A DNA stretch of 64,000 bases from Elymus sibiricus (Eukaryota > Streptophyta > Magnoliopsida > Poales > Poaceae), in NCBI GenBank assembly GCA_039707655.1, contig CM077665.1:83887954-83951953 (forward strand), written 5' to 3'. Every line of letters starts with the position of its first letter. The stretch's first letter is position 1. A model generated the notes under the pieces. That model did not search any database. It was not told the DNA's origin and worked only from the letters and a program-made list of their open reading frames with translations. Made by a program: the position numbers and the translations under genes. Shown one piece after another: positions 1 through 11,776 of this stretch.

Positions 1-1520
1 GAGCCGGGCAACCCAACTATTGACCCAAGACATGGTTCGGATCCGATGCATATAAAGCAAAATCCAAGATGCCGAACACACGACCAGTTGTGTCGGGGTG
101 ATGCTCAGGGCGATATTTTAAATTCAAGCCCCCGGTCTATTAGCCGGTTGCATCGTAATGTATACCGAACAGTTGCGCGAGAGGCGTTTGACAAGAACAG
201 AGTATGTACCATAAAATACAGCGGAGGGGCCATGTATAATAATCTTTTAGTTGCTCGCTAATTCTTATAACTCAAATTGCCGAAGCAACTGTTTACAGGT
301 ATTTTGAAGATAAAACATAGAATTTACAGAGGAGAGGTTGTACCAGGGGTCTTCGATTGGTGGCTTGACGTCCTCGATGTGCCCTGTAGTCAGTCTGCTC
401 CTGTGCCTCCTAGGGAGTTGCATTCCTTTTAGGGTGGTGCTGTCGTCGAGCGGACCTTGGGAAGAAGGTCTTGAGAAGTCGCCGAAGTATGGATGAGTTT
501 TACTCTTTAGCAGGTCCTTGATGGTACCTGTGTTATGTTCGAGGACGTGTACTGGTAATGGTTCGGTCCAGCCGAACACTTACCCTTTAATAGTTGTTCC
601 CCACTGCTGCCCATGGAATCTTGAGTGCAAAGTTGTGCCTTCTTGGCACGTAGGGCTGTGCAATGGGGTGCGTGTCCCTATTTCTGGGGAGAAGAAGATT
701 CTGGGAGTTCGGATTGAAACCGAGCTCGTTTGTCAACCTTACCTGCCTTTATGGCAGATTTCGGTGTTTGCCGACCGCCCTTGTAATGGAATTCGGCCAC
801 CAGGGCCAATGCATGTTCCTTAGTTCGTAGGGAACGCTCTGTGTTGCCGTTGACAGTGATGACCCCCTTGGGCCCGGGCATCTTGAGCTTGAGGTATGCG
901 TAGTGTGGGACGGCGTTGAAGCGAGCGAACGTTGTACGACCTAGCAGGGCGTGATAACCGCTGCGGAAAGGTACGATGTCAAAGATCAAGTCCTCGCTAC
1001 GGAAGTTATCGGGCGAACCGAGCACCACTTCCAGGCTCACAGAGCCCGTGCACCGGGCTTCGACGCCTGGGATCACTCCTTTAAAGGTAGTGTTGCTGGG
1101 TTTGATCCTTGATGGATCTATACCCATCTTTTTCACCATATCTGAGTAAATCAGATTGAGGCTACTTCCTCCGTCCATTAGGACTTTAGTGAGGTGATAC
1201 CCATCAATAATGGGATCTAGGACGAGGGCAGCTGATCCCCCATGACGGATGCTGGTCGGATGGTCTCGTCGATCGAAGGTGATCGGGTACGCCGACCATG
1301 GGTTATACTTCGGGGCTACGGGCTCTACGGCGTAGACCTCTCGAAGGGTGCGCTTCCTCTCCTTTTTGGGTATGTGAGTGGCGTCATCGTCCATTGGTCC
1401 TCCATGTTCACAGTTTTTACCTCTGGAGGGAACTGCTTCTGTCCTCCATTGGTCGGACCGCGGGGCTCGTCATCGTCCTCGCTGCGTGGGCCCTTGCCTT
1501 GCTCCTCGGATGCGAGTTTG
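1..1520 (-). mobile_element. Gypsy-1 (Tat-like), left segment
   Basis: Internal region of a minus-strand Gypsy element that continues off the left edge. Bases 1-677 have no coding sequence and align with 8530-9190 of Gypsy-2, so both elements share the same non-coding stretch downstream of protease. The segment stops at 1520 where Sirevirus-1 begins, and the same element resumes at 19145. The last five bases (1516-1520, GTTTG) recur at 19145-19149 as the target duplication. From memory it resembles the Triticeae Fatima-type family; the name is not verified. Confidence 0.85.
678..1394 (-). pseudogene. Gypsy-1 aspartic protease, C-terminal part of gag-pro
   Basis: Retroviral-type aspartic protease domain of a Gypsy polyprotein, which would cleave Gag and Pol in the particle. 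The catalytic segment reads MDGGSS, the plant Gypsy form of the D-T/S-G motif, about 80 residues into this open stretch. The second conserved block, ALLGRTTF, lies about 70 residues further on. The upstream linker (minus strand, about 1395-1530) is in another frame, so a small indel separates gag from protease near 1390. Gag itself lies across the Sirevirus-1 insertion at 19299-19961. No RT, RNase H or integrase follows. The reading frame runs further past protease than in Gypsy-2, where it is shifted. Confidence 0.85.
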
Positions 1521-3037
1521 TGAAAGCACATTTGCTCCCTTGGTGGTTTTGGTAATTAATAACAACATATAAGTCATTGAACTAATGTTTCCACTAAGTA
1601 TATTTCAGTAAAAGTTCAATGATAGGATTGGCAAAAGGATTGTGGAGATTGTGGAAATACCCCAAGATGCAAGGAAATGGATTGGCAAAGCTTCAAGCAA
1701 GAGGACTCTACATTTTACTTTGTGAGAACTCACTTTGAGTCCATAGGAAAGCCAATACTATTAAAAGGGGGTAAGGTATTGATTGGTGAACAAAATGCTC
1801 ATACGTGCACAAGTGATAGTCACCAAAAACACCCACAAGCTCTTCCACAAAAGTCTGTCCAAAGTCAAATATCCAAAATCGGTGCAACCAACACTTTCCA
1901 CTCGGTGCCACCGATTCCCATACTCAGACAGACATTAGCCAAACCCTATCTTTTCGGTGCAACCGATTCTGCTTCGGTACCACCGAGTTTAGGTTGCCAA
2001 CTTTCTGTTACGCAAATTCACAATATCGGTACCACCGAGATTGTCGGATCGGCATCACCGAGAATGGGCAATCTGACCGTTGGTCACCTTATCGGTACAA
2101 CCGAGTTTCCTATATCGGTCTCACCGAGATTCAAAAGTTGCCACCTTTTGGTCACTTCGGTACCACCGAGATTAACACATCGGTGTCACCGAGTTGGTCA
2201 TTTTGTGTGTAACGGTTGGATTTTTGGGGATGCCTATATATACCCCTTCACCACCACCCACTCGAAAGAGAAGCACTCAGAACTATTCCATACTTGCCCC
2301 ATCCAGTTTTCTGAGAGAGAGCCACCTACCCTTGTGTTGAGGTCAAGATCTTCCACTCCAACCATATGGATCTTGATTTCTAGCCTCCTCAAGTTGCTTT
2401 CCACCAATCCCATCTCTTCTACCAAGCCAAATCTGTGAGAGAGTGATTGTGTGTTGAGGAGTCTATCATCTTGAAGCACAAGAGCAAGGAGTTCATCGTC
2501 ATTGCCGAGCCTATTACCTTTTGGAGTGTGGTGCCTCCTAGATTGGTTAGGTGTCGCTTGGGAGCCTCCTACTTCGTGTTGTGGAGTTGAACCAAGAAGT
2601 TTGTAAGGGCAAGGAGATCGCCTACTTCGTGAAGATCTACCCATAATGAGGCTAGTCCTTCGTGGACGGAAGCCGTTATGGAATAGTCAAGGTTGCTACT
2701 TCGTGGACCCTTATGGGTGGAGCCCTCCGTGGACTCTCGCGACCGTTACCCTCCGTGGGTTGAAGACTCCATAAACATGGACGTACGATAGCACCACCTA
2801 TCGGAACCACGGGAAAAATCATCGTGTCTACCATTGCGTTTGATCTTCCTACCCTATCCTTTCTACTCATGCTTGTTGTTAATTTCCGCTGCTATACTCT
2901 TAGACTTGCATGTGTAGGGTGTACTTGACTTGCCATGAATGTTAAAATCTGCCAACTCTAAAATTTGGGAAAAGGTAGAATTTTTATTTGGTCAAGTAGT
3001 CTAATCACCCCCCTCTTGACATACTTTCGGTCCTACA
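1521..3037 (+). repeat. 5' LTR of Sirevirus-1
   Basis: 1517-bp direct repeat of 17627-19144, TG...CA bounded, followed after two bases by the primer site. A TATA-like TATATATA lies near 2234, 40 bp after the palindrome array, so the array sits in the promoter-proximal U3. A 254-codon open frame crosses the LTR (1677-2438) but is broken in the third family copy and is not taken as a gene. Confidence 0.93.
1879..2193 (+). promoter_or_regulatory. array of TCGGT-N3-ACCGA near-palindromes in LTR U3
   Basis: About ten 13-bp near-palindromic units, for example TCGGTGCCACCGA and TCGGTACCACCGA, spaced about 20-45 bp apart. The two half-sites are conserved while the three-base core varies. Repeated palindromes in LTRs are a known Sirevirus trait, thought to be cis-regulatory. 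The same array is present in the 3' LTR (about 17985-18300) and in the Sirevirus-2 LTR. Confidence 0.8.
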
Positions 3038-3039
3038 AG

Positions 3040-3051
3040 TGGTATCAGAGC
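3040..3051 (+). other. primer binding site of Sirevirus-1
   Basis: TGGTATCAGAGC, complementary to the 3' end of plant initiator tRNA-Met, two bases after the 5' LTR. It is the standard Copia minus-strand primer site. Confidence 0.93.
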
Positions 3052-3090
3052 TTTGGTCTCCATTGCATTGGTCTCACAACCTAGGAGAGT

Positions 3091-3621
3091 ATGGCGTCTA
3101 GTCAGGGAAATTATCACCGTAGAGGTCCGTACTTTGATGGTACTAATTTTGCTAGTTGGAAGCACAAAATGAAGATGCATATTCTTGGTCATAACCCCGC
3201 CGTTTGGGCTGTTGTTCGTGTTGGCTTGCAAGGTGAATTCTTTGGTGATGGAAAGGAACCGGATCGTGAAGCGACCGCGGAAGAATTGAAGATGTTGCAA
3301 TACAACGCTCAAGCATGTGATATTCTCTTCAACTGCCTATGCCCTGAAGAATTCAACAAAATCAGCCGTCTTGAGAATGCAAAAGAGATTTGGGATACTT
3401 TGGTTGATATTCACGAAGGAACCGAGTCCGTGAGAGAATCCAAGTTAGATGTTCTTCAAAGTCAGCTTGACAAGTTCAAGATGAAGGATGGTGAAGGATT
3501 CGCAGAGATGTACTCTAGGCTAGCTCTCATCACCAATGAGATTGCCGGCTTAGGAAGCGAAGAAATGACCGACAAATTCATCATCAAGAAGATACTTAGA
3601 GCTTTGGATGAGAGATACGAC
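3091..3621 (+). CDS. gag: Sirevirus-1 gag, 5' part (split by Gypsy-2)
   Basis: First 177 codons of the Copia capsid protein, starting at the first ATG after the primer site. It contains the plant Copia gag N-terminal region (FDGTNFASWKHKM near residue 14) and the UBN2-type helical domain (LENAKEIWDTL, later KFKMKDGEGF). The frame stops being gag at the exact point where Gypsy-2 was inserted: 3617-3621 is ACGAC, repeated at 12267-12271. The second part (12272-13927) is in the same phase, so the original frame was open for 728 codons. As it stands the protein would run into Gypsy LTR sequence and stop at 3762. Confidence 0.92.
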
Positions 3622-4091
3622 TGTCGGTGTCAAAATCGGCGGATCTCGGGTAGGGGGTCCCGAGCTGTGAGACTAGGATCGATGGTAACAAGAGATGAAG
3701 GGGACAAGGTTTTACCCAGGTTCGGGCCCTCCTATGGAGGTAATACCCTACGTCCTGCTTGATTATATTGATTGTATGGGGATTACAGAGTTGATCTACC
3801 ACGAGATCGTATGACTAAAACCCTAGAGGAGTTCTGTGTTCTACAACCTAAAACCCTCCGGCTTATAAAGACGCCAAGGGTCCCTAGGGTTTACACATGG
3901 TCGGTTACACGTCGAAGGGACAAACATGCCTATTCACTACTCCAAACGTGGAGGGCAAGCCACGATTCTTGAAGCTTCCTTCTTGGAGATGAGGTCTTCA
4001 ATTCTTCCAGTATTCGGCAAGTGGCCCATACAGTCCGGCCCATAAGACATAGGCCGGCCTCCCGAGGACCCCCTAAACCAGGACTCCCTCA
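3622..4091 (-). repeat. 3' LTR of Gypsy-2
   Basis: 470-bp direct repeat of 11796-12266, TG...CA bounded, directly beside target duplication ACGAC (3617-3621). Confidence 0.95.
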
Positions 4092-4106
4092 GTAGCCCCC
4101 GAACTA
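4092..4106 (-). other. polypurine tract of Gypsy-2
   Basis: On the minus strand the bases before the 3' LTR read TAGTTCGGGGGCTAC, a G-rich plus-strand primer. The same GGGGGCTAC ending precedes the 3' LTRs of Gypsy-3 and Gypsy-4. Confidence 0.8.
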
Positions 4107-4664
4107 GCCTCCAACGCCAAGGGTCCAGGCTCCAGCTGCTTCGAGTGATCAGAGTCTTCGGCTTGCGAGGCGAGTTCCTTTCTCCAAACAGTGATCCGCC
4201 CGGGATATAGTTCGGCCTCCATCGACGTGTAATGTTTCCGATCATAGATCGTCCGTATACCATGAGTAATTCGGCCTTAAAGGCCAAACGTCAGAGAACC
4301 AATAGTGTTTTCTGACAACTTTTTAGATGAAAGGCCACGGCCCACCACGACCTCTAAACCAGTCATGAAGACTTGATTCGCGGTTCGAGGCCGTTTCCAC
4401 CAGTACGATCCATTAATGCATAGATCGTGCCCCGTTTTACACGGGATATGTTTAATCATACGCATATAACGGCATGCATGCCTTGGGAAGCGGAGAGATT
4501 CACGGCTTCGTGAAGGGAGGCTAACCAGCAGCAAGCCTCAATAAAAGGGGAAGAAAACCCCAAGGCTTATCCGCACCTTCCCATTCACATCCCAGCTTCC
4601 CCAATCTTCCGAGCTTACCGAGCCCAGATCTAGGTCTTCCATTCTTCCCCCTCCGAGCTTAGCC
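4107..4664. other. non-coding internal region of Gypsy-2
   Basis: Between the polypurine tract and the antisense gene. I see no coding sequence. The C/T-rich stretch just before 4665 looks like the 5' leader of the antisense gene. Confidence 0.6.
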
Positions 4665-7600
4665 ATGGCCAGCTCCGGCTCCAACGGCAAGTGGGAGGCG
4701 TCCACGGTCACAGACCAGGTCATCCGGGATCTCAAGGACGCCGGCTACCTCCCCGCCAATGTCTTCCACCGCGCCGCAGAGGAGGGCCAGGTGATCCCCA
4801 CCCCCAAACCAGGCGAGAGGGTGGTCTTTGTCCCTCACTTCACCCGGGGACTGAGCTTCCCGCCCCACCCCTTCGTGAGGGGCCTCATGTTCTTCTACGG
4901 CCTCGACTTCCACGACCTCCCACCGAACTCCTTCATGCATATATCGGCCTTCATCATAGTCTGTGAAGCTTTCCTGCGAGTCGAGCCACACTTCAGACTA
5001 TGGCTCAAGATCTTCAACATCAAGCCGAAGTGTGTCGCTGGCGCACACGCGGATTGCGGCGGGGCAGTCCTCGGCAAGCTTCCGCGTGCAGTGTGGCCAT
5101 CCAGCACCTTCATCGACACTATCAAGACTTGGCAAAAAGAGTGGTTTTACATCACCGAGCCAAAGGAGGAGGGCGGAACTGTTCCTGCCGAATTCAGATC
5201 TGGCCCCCCGACCAGATTGATGTCATGGGTCCGAAAGGGCTTCGACTGGGGGTCGGACACAGAGGTGGAGGACCTGCAGAGGGGCATCACCTCCTTGATC
5301 AGGGAAGGAGTCGACCTGACCAACGTGGTCCAGGTTATGCTTCGGCGGCGCATCCTCCCCTGCCAGCACCGAAGCTCTCCTATGTGGAATTATCGGACTA
5401 ACGACGATCCTACAGTTCGTCAACTCTTCCGTACCACGCGGGAGAAGCTATGGAAGGCGATGTTCAAGGCGCAGGAGAACTGGCCGGGCAAGAAGGAGGA
5501 CAAGGGCTTGAGCGCCATCAAGCCCGCACCCGAGGTATAGCATAGTTTCATTTCACCGGTTCTATCTTCCCAAAGATAGTCTAAGCACTTTCCGATCACC
5601 TTTCATAGGAATGGTTGAGCAAAGCCACGGGCATCAAGTGTCCGGCTCCACAGCCCGAAGACCCCAAGTCTCCGCTGCTGTTGGAGATGCTCGTCGTGGC
5701 GCCTTACAAGGCGCCAGAGAAGAAGGAGAATAAGAAGCCAGGCCGAACAGGCCTGCGCAACAGGGACCAGCCAGGGGCTGTGTCCGAAGAGACTCATGCC
5801 TCCTCGAATCAAGAGGAGGAGCATGAGGCTGAGGGGGGAGGCGATTCCCCCCTCACAGGAAAGAGGGCGGCGTCATCGGACGCCTCGGAGGAGGTAGCTC
5901 CTCCCGCCTAGAAGAAACCGCGCCGGACACAGGTAGTCCCGTCGACGATAGTTCGGACTCGAACACCGAGTCCGAGGACTTCGAGAGGGTTCCACGGAGG
6001 AACCTCAGGGTCAAGCCCCTACCTCGAAGGTACAGATCCAAAGACCCTTCCGTGCTATCGATGTAAAGCTTCGAATGTTACTAACACGTGAGCGCTTACT
6101 GACTTGTAGCCCACCACAAGTCCTCCCCACCAATCAAGTTTCGGACGGGGAGACCCCACCCGCCGAGCTAGCAGAGAGCGGGACCACGTCGCACCCCTCT
6201 CCTCCGGGCGCCGCGAAGGACACCGCGGAGGCGTCCTCCCAACAGGCTCCTTTGGAGCCGGACTCTGGAGGCAGGGCGACGAAGTCATGGCCGAGGCAAA
6301 CACCTCGGCCGCCGAAGACCCGGGGGAGAGGCCCCTCCCGGATACTGAGGAGACCGGACCAGAAGACGTCCAGTCACCTCCAAGGCGGTCTCCGGAGCGT
6401 ACCATGCCTCCGGAGGTACCGATTCAATCTCCGGTTGGAGATCGGGTCAACCGATCCCCACCGGCGCCACCGACAAATGGGTGGAAGGCCATGGGGGAGG
6501 CTCTATCGAGCGCCTCCATCTTCGGGGAGCACCGCACCCTTATGGGTGCGGTACTGCAGAGCATTCAGTCTGTGGATTCCGGACTGAAGGAGGCCTTCAA
6601 CGGTCTCCTGACGGGCTTTCAGGTAAGCCAAGTAATGCTCTACTTTGTGAAATATTAATTTCTATAAGTTATGATTATATGCATGGCAGCCCCCGAGCCC
6701 TAGGTGAGTTTGGAAAAACTTACCTGGGGGTCAAATCATAGATCCTTATCCGAACTATGCATAGGACAATATATGTTAGGATCGTTCTGTCAGCCCTTAA
6801 GAGGACCGTTCACAGGATTATTTTAGTGACAGTTCGGAGGTTGTAAGCCCCTGTAACGTTATATGATGTTGTTTGTTACAGGTTCATCGACGGCAGCGGC
6901 CAATAACGCTGCCGAGCTAGAAGAGCTAAATCGGAAGCTCAAGAGCTCCGAAGATGAGCTTGACGCTCTAAACAAGAGATTCGACGAGGCGCAAGGTAAG
7001 TCGAATTAGAGTAAAAAACTCTTTGTTATCGTACTGTCAATGCAGTGTTGTTTGATATGCTTAATGCTTGTGCAGCCTCGGCGAAAGAGATTGAGAAGCT
7101 CAAGATCGAACTTGAGAAGTCCAAGCAGGAGGCTGCGGTGGAGAAGGCGGCTGCCAAAGAAGCAGCTACCGCGCTATCCTCCCTAAGAGCAACCAGCGAC
7201 AAGCACGAGGCTCGGGTGGAAGAAATCCAGCAGGAGCTCAAACACGCTGGGCGGAAGTGCGAGGATCTGGAGCAGAAGGGCAAGGAGCAGGCCGCCGAAC
7301 TATCCACCCTGAAAACCAATCTCCAAAAGGAGCGGGTGGATAGGCAGTCATTTGAAGAGGAGCTCCGCCAAGCCAAGGCTATCCTGGATGGTAAGCCGTA
7401 TTCATTGCAGTGTATCTTCGGGGACAGCAAGTTCGAGTTGCTTACCCAAGTATGGCGTTCCTCAGGCGCCTGCTCGGACCTACAGAAGGACTTAGCGGAC
7501 GCGAAGCAGTTCTATGCTTCGCGGGAAGAAGGAGATGAAGCTCGGCTATTCTGGGCGCAATTCGAAGCCCCCGAGCGTTCTCCTCTCCTTGTGGAGCGGC

Positions 7601-7950
7601 TGAAGCAGCTGATGGAGCTACACCGGATGGCGGAACCGGCCATGAAGGATCTTTGTGTCCGGCTATGGCCTAATGAGCCACTGCCGGGCAGCTACTTCGG
7701 CCTGGTGCAGAAGCTGAGCGACGCCACTCCTCGGATCGACGCCTTGAGGCGGTCTTCCTGCATCGAGGGGGCTAGGATGACCTTCGCGAAGGCCAAGGTG
7801 CACTGGCCGGGGCTGGATCCGATGAAGGTAGCCATAGCTCCTCCGCCTCCCGGAAATGGTCATAGGCGCCCCGAGCTGTACTTCTCCGGAGTTATGGAGG
7901 GTGCTCGGGCCATAGAATCACAGTGTACGAGAGAGAATGAGTATGAATAG
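4665..7950 (+). pseudogene. antisense multi-exon gene of Gypsy-2 ('putative gypsy type transposon' protein)
   Basis: Gene opposite to gag-pro, resembling the plant 'putative gypsy type transposon' domain family (Pfam PF04195). Exon 1 (4665-5534, 290 codons) carries the domain, with VVFVPHFTRGLSFPPHPF near residue 54. Splice signals suggest exons at 5609-6062, 6110-6622, 6882-6995, 7076-7390 and 7466-7950. Examples are GAG|GTATAG at 5534, CAG|GTAAGC at 6622 and TTACAG| before 6882. The later exons encode a long Glu/Lys/Ala-rich coiled coil (about 7085-7400), then a conserved helical tail. A TAG at 5909-5911 interrupts exon 2, and exon 4 appears to be one base out of phase with exon 3, so this copy is probably defective. 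Its role in retrotransposition is unknown. Confidence 0.75.
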
Positions 7951-9180
7951 ATTGTTGTACTATGTCCGAAGAGTTGTCAGCGTGTATGCATTTAAAATGC
8001 ATGGTTTATCGTGTCTTATATGTTTTGCATCCTTTATAACTCCTTTGTGGCCATTAACCCTCAAAGCTGCGAGTCGTCGGCTTCAGCCCCCGTGTAGATT
8101 CTACACAAGGTGTCTCTTCCAACCGCACTGTAACCCTTAGCCGAACTATCGGCACCCGAAGGCGGTAGTGTGGAGCGGACAAGGCAATCGGACCATAATG
8201 CTTTATTGCTTTCACTTAGCCATAGGGGCGCGAGAAAGGAGTGCGGGAGCTGATAACTAGCCCCCAGGTGTTTGTGATGATCGGATGAACCGTGGCCAAA
8301 GCCTATATCACCTGGTTTGTGCTAACACCAAACCCATCGTATGACATGGAATAACCTCTGACGAGATTTAGTTAAGCTCGGATTCGTAGACCGGTTCTTG
8401 CATACCATGACAGTCAGTTTTCGGCTTTCTCCGCTAAGGCGCTTAACCAGACTAGCCGGAAGCACAATCGCAGCGGTGCTCCCTTTGCCCTTTTAGCCGA
8501 ATGAGCGGAACATAAAGGGGCAAGCACAGGAGCCGGGCAACCCAACTATTGACCCAAGACACGGTTCAGAACCAATGCATATAAAGCGGAATTCCAAGAC
8601 GCCGAACACTTAAAGAAATTGTGATTAGGGCGAGTTTTAAGGTCGAGCCCCCCGGTCTATTAGCCGGTTGCATCGTACAGTATACCAAACAGGTTCGCAA
8701 GAAGAGGGAGAAAACAGAAAGTGTTCCGAAAAGGGACATCAAAGAGAAAATGATATATCTGTATTTTACTCAACAACTCTTATTGTTCAATTTGCCGATG
8801 CAACTGTTTACAGGTATTTGATAAATGAAATATAAATTTTACAGGAGAGTTTGTACCAAGGGCCTTCGGTAGGTGACCTGACGTCCTTGATGTGCTCTGT
8901 CGCTTATCTGCTCCTGCAGCTCCTAAGGAGGTGTATGCCTTTATGGGCTTTGTTAGTTCGGCGAACGGACCTTGAAGAAAGGGTCTTGAGAAGTCGCCGA
9001 GGTATGGATGAGCTTGACGCCTTTAGCAGGCACTTTATGGTACCTGTAGTGTGTCCGAAGACGTGTTGACGGTAATAGTTCGGTCCAGCCGAACACCTAC
9101 CCTCTAATAGTATGTCCCCACCGCTGCCCATGGAATTTTGAGCGCGAAGTTGTGCCTCCGTGGCACGTACCTTGCCGGTT
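7951..9180. other. non-coding spacer of Gypsy-2
   Basis: Lies between the antisense gene and protease, where an autonomous element would have RT and integrase. No coding similarity seen. 8530-9180 aligns with 1-677 of Gypsy-1, so loss of pol predates the split of the two copies. Confidence 0.7.
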
Positions 9181-10968
9181 CTAGGGCCGTGCGATGGGGG
9201 GCGAGTCCCTATTTACCGGGAGTGGAAGGTTCTGGTACCTCGGATTGAGACCGAGCTTTTTTCCCAGCCTTGGGTGCCTTGACGGCAGATGTCGGCGATT
9301 GCCAATCATCGGTGTAATGGAATTCGGCCGCCAGGGCCAACGCATGTTCCTCAGTTCAGAGGGAGCGCTCTGTATTGCTATTAACTGTAATGACCCCCTA
9401 GGGCCAGGCATCTTGAGCTTGAGGTATGCGTAGTGAGGGACGGCGTTAAAGTGAGCGAACGTTGTACGGCCGAGCAGGGCGTGATAGCCGCTGCGGAAAG
9501 GTACGATGTCGAAGATCAAGTCCTCGCTTCGAAAGTTATCGGGCGAGCCAAACACAACCTCCAGGCTTACGGAGCCTGTGCACCGGGCTTCAACGCCTAG
9601 GATCACTCCTTTGAAGGTAGTGTTGCTGGGCTTGATCCTTGACGGATCAATGCCCATCTTTTTCACCGTATCTGAGTAAATCAGATTGAGGCTACTTCCA
9701 CCGTCCATTAGGACTTTAGTGAGGTGGTACCCATCTATTATCGGGTCTAGGACGAGTGCGGCCGAACCCCCGTGACGGATACTGGTCGGGTGGTCGCATC
9801 GATCGAAAGTGATCGGATATGCCGACCATGGGTTATACTTCGGGGTTACAGGCTCTATGGCGTAGACATCTCGAAGGGCGCGCTTCCTCTCCTTTTTGGG
9901 TATATGAGTGGCGTAGTTCATGTTTACTGTCTTTACCTCAGGGGGGAATTTCTTTTGGCCGCCACCGATCGGACCACGGGGCTCATCCTCTTCCTCGCTT
10001 CGTGGGCTCTTGCCTTGGTCCTCGGATGCGAGCTTGCCGGCCTGTTTGAAGACCCAACAGTTACGGTTGGTGTGATTGGCGGGCTTCTCTTGAGTGTCGT
10101 GGATCTGGCAAGGCCTCTCTAGGATCTTATCCAGCGGGGTGGGTCCGTCGTGTTTGCCTTTAGAAGGCTTCTTCCGCTGCCCAGGACGGGAATTGCGGAA
10201 GCCGGCATTGACAACCGTGTCATCGGCATCACTATTATTGTGCAGGCGCTTGTTCTTGTTGCGCTTCGATTTCCCGTTTCCATCCCGAACTTCAGAGGTT
10301 CCGGGGTCTTCGGGGTTATGGCTACGTCTAGCTAGCCAATTATCCTCGCCCGCGCAAAAGCGGGTCATGAGTGATGTGAGGGCGGACATTGTCCTGGGTT
10401 TGTCCTGTCCGAGCTGTCGAGCCAGCCATTCATCCCAAATATTATGCCTGAAGGAGGCTATAGCTTCGGCGTCCGGGCAGTCTACGATCTGGTTCTTCTT
10501 GGTCAGGAAACGATTCCAGAATAGCCGCGCGGAATCTCCGGGCTTCTGAACGACGTTACTTAGATTGGAGGAGTCCGGCGGCCGAACATAAGTGCCCTGG
10601 AAGTTAGATCGGAATGCCTCTTCTAGGTCCTCCCAACACCCAATGGAGTTTTCGGGGAGGCTATTTAACCAGTGCCGAGCTAGCCCCTTGAGCTTCAGGG
10701 GTAGGTACTTGATGGCGTGGAGGTCATCTCCTCGTGCCATGTGGATGTGGAGGAGAAAATCCTCGATCCATACGGTTGAGTCAGTTGTCCCATCGTATTG
10801 TTCTATGTTTACGGGTTTAAACCCTTCCGGGAACTGATGCCGCATTACCTCGTCTGTGAAGCACAGTGGGTGGGCGGCACCTCTGACCCGAGCAATGACG
10901 CGCCGGTGATCGGTGTCTGTCCTAGCTCGGGCTCGTTCCCGATCTTCATTGCGGTCGAACCAAGGCAT
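9181..10968 (-). CDS. Gypsy-2 gag-protease polyprotein, main open frame
   Basis: 595-codon open frame. Residues about 65-130 are the Retrotrans_gag domain (WIEDFLLHIHMARGDD, then ARHWLNSLPENSI). A basic linker follows (SKRNKNKR). A Cys/His cluster (CQIH ... HTNRNC) near residue 290 resembles the non-canonical zinc finger of Tat-type gags. The aspartic protease is at about 400-540, with MDGGSS near residue 421 and ALLGRTTF. After the protease the frame diverges from Gypsy-1 (GPRGSLQL against GPKGVITV), so a frameshift scrambles the last 50 residues. The N-terminal part of Gag lies upstream in other frames (10969-11749). It would assemble capsids, but the element has no polymerase of its own. 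Confidence 0.88.
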   Translation of the reverse strand: MPWFDRNEDRERARARTDTDHRRVIARVRGAAHPLCFTDEVMRHQFPEGFKPVNIEQYDGTTDSTVWIEDFLLHIHMARGDDLHAIKYLPLKLKGLARHWLNSLPENSIGCWEDLEEAFRSNFQGTYVRPPDSSNLSNVVQKPGDSARLFWNRFLTKKNQIVDCPDAEAIASFRHNIWDEWLARQLGQDKPRTMSALTSLMTRFCAGEDNWLARRSHNPEDPGTSEVRDGNGKSKRNKNKRLHNNSDADDTVVNAGFRNSRPGQRKKPSKGKHDGPTPLDKILERPCQIHDTQEKPANHTNRNCWVFKQAGKLASEDQGKSPRSEEEDEPRGPIGGGQKKFPPEVKTVNMNYATHIPKKERKRALRDVYAIEPVTPKYNPWSAYPITFDRCDHPTSIRHGGSAALVLDPIIDGYHLTKVLMDGGSSLNLIYSDTVKKMGIDPSRIKPSNTTFKGVILGVEARCTGSVSLEVVFGSPDNFRSEDLIFDIVPFRSGYHALLGRTTFAHFNAVPHYAYLKLKMPGPRGSLQLIAIQSAPSELRNMRWPWRPNSITPMIGNRRHLPSRHPRLGKKLGLNPRYQNLPLPVNRDSPPIARP

Positions 10969-11749
10969 GTACCCTTCCCGTCTATCGGGTGAGTATCCTC
11001 TGGATCCGTAGATGGATCGCGTATGGCCTGCTCTATAGTCCAGGTTGTGTCACGGGTCGAACCTGTCATCGGGCTCTAGTGGCTCCTTTCCCCGTCTACG
11101 GGGTATCATCGGCCTATAGCCAGTATCATCAGCCGTCCTGTCGCGTCCTCGAGGGGGGCGGTCTGGCCTGTCATATGGGGTATTCTTGGGAGATGGCATA
11201 TCAGTGAGCTCGTCGTCGAATTGTGGCAGCAGCCTGCTGTGGCCCGATCTGAGAATAGATCGGGGTTGGGTCGTCATTGATCTTCATCGACGAGATCCGA
11301 TCTAGAGCCTCGTTGAGTATCGAGAGCTCGATCGGACCGGTCTGTCCAGAGCTTCCGGAGTGAACCTCCGATGCGTCCGTGCAAGTAGAGTGTTCGGCGA
11401 GAACCGATGTTCGGACATCAGGTACTATGACCTGATCTGGACTGAAGGTCGGGCCCTCGCCGGGGTAGATCCCATGGGCGGAGCCGAAAGATGGGTCTGG
11501 GGTTAAGGCCTCAGAGTCTTTGGGCATGGGAGGTGAGACCGCGAGCCCGGTTAGTGATAGATCGCCTCGAGAGTCTACGAAGAACTCTAAGTTCCCGAAT
11601 CTGACCTCTTGATCAGGGGCGAAACTTCCGATGCGGCCTAGATGGCCGGTCGGGTCGGCGTGCAGCACAATGCTGCCGAAAGCGAAGATCTGTCCGGGGA
11701 CAAAATTGCCCGGATTGCGGACCTCTTCGTTGATGACTAGGCGAGCCAT
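10969..11749 (-). pseudogene. Gypsy-2 gag N-terminal region, frameshifted
   Basis: Starts with an ATG at 11749, 47 bp from the 5' LTR (MARLVINEEVRN). The same start occurs in Gypsy-1 at 21535 (MARVVINKEVRN), supporting it as the true Gag start. The open frame runs to 11201, then similarity to Gypsy-1 continues in other frames (11050-11277: arginine/aspartate-rich RPPRGRDRTADD; 10845-11069). At least two frameshifts therefore separate it from the main gag frame. Confidence 0.7.
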
Positions 11750-11776
11750 CGATTCCTTCTGGCGATCACATCGAAA

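Noticed and set aside
1879..2193. Regularly repeated short palindromes, superficially CRISPR-like
   Set aside because: Plant retrotransposon LTR context, irregular spacing, no spacers of constant length.
1677..2438. 253-codon open frame in the Sirevirus-1 LTR, also open in the 3' LTR (17783-18544)
   Set aside because: Both copies are recent duplicates of one LTR; the Sirevirus-2 LTR breaks the frame and no domain is visible.
4665..5540. Exon with good codon usage that could be a resident host gene
   Set aside because: It lies wholly within an LTR-bounded element with target duplications and matches the antisense gene family of Tat-like elements, also seen in Gypsy-4.
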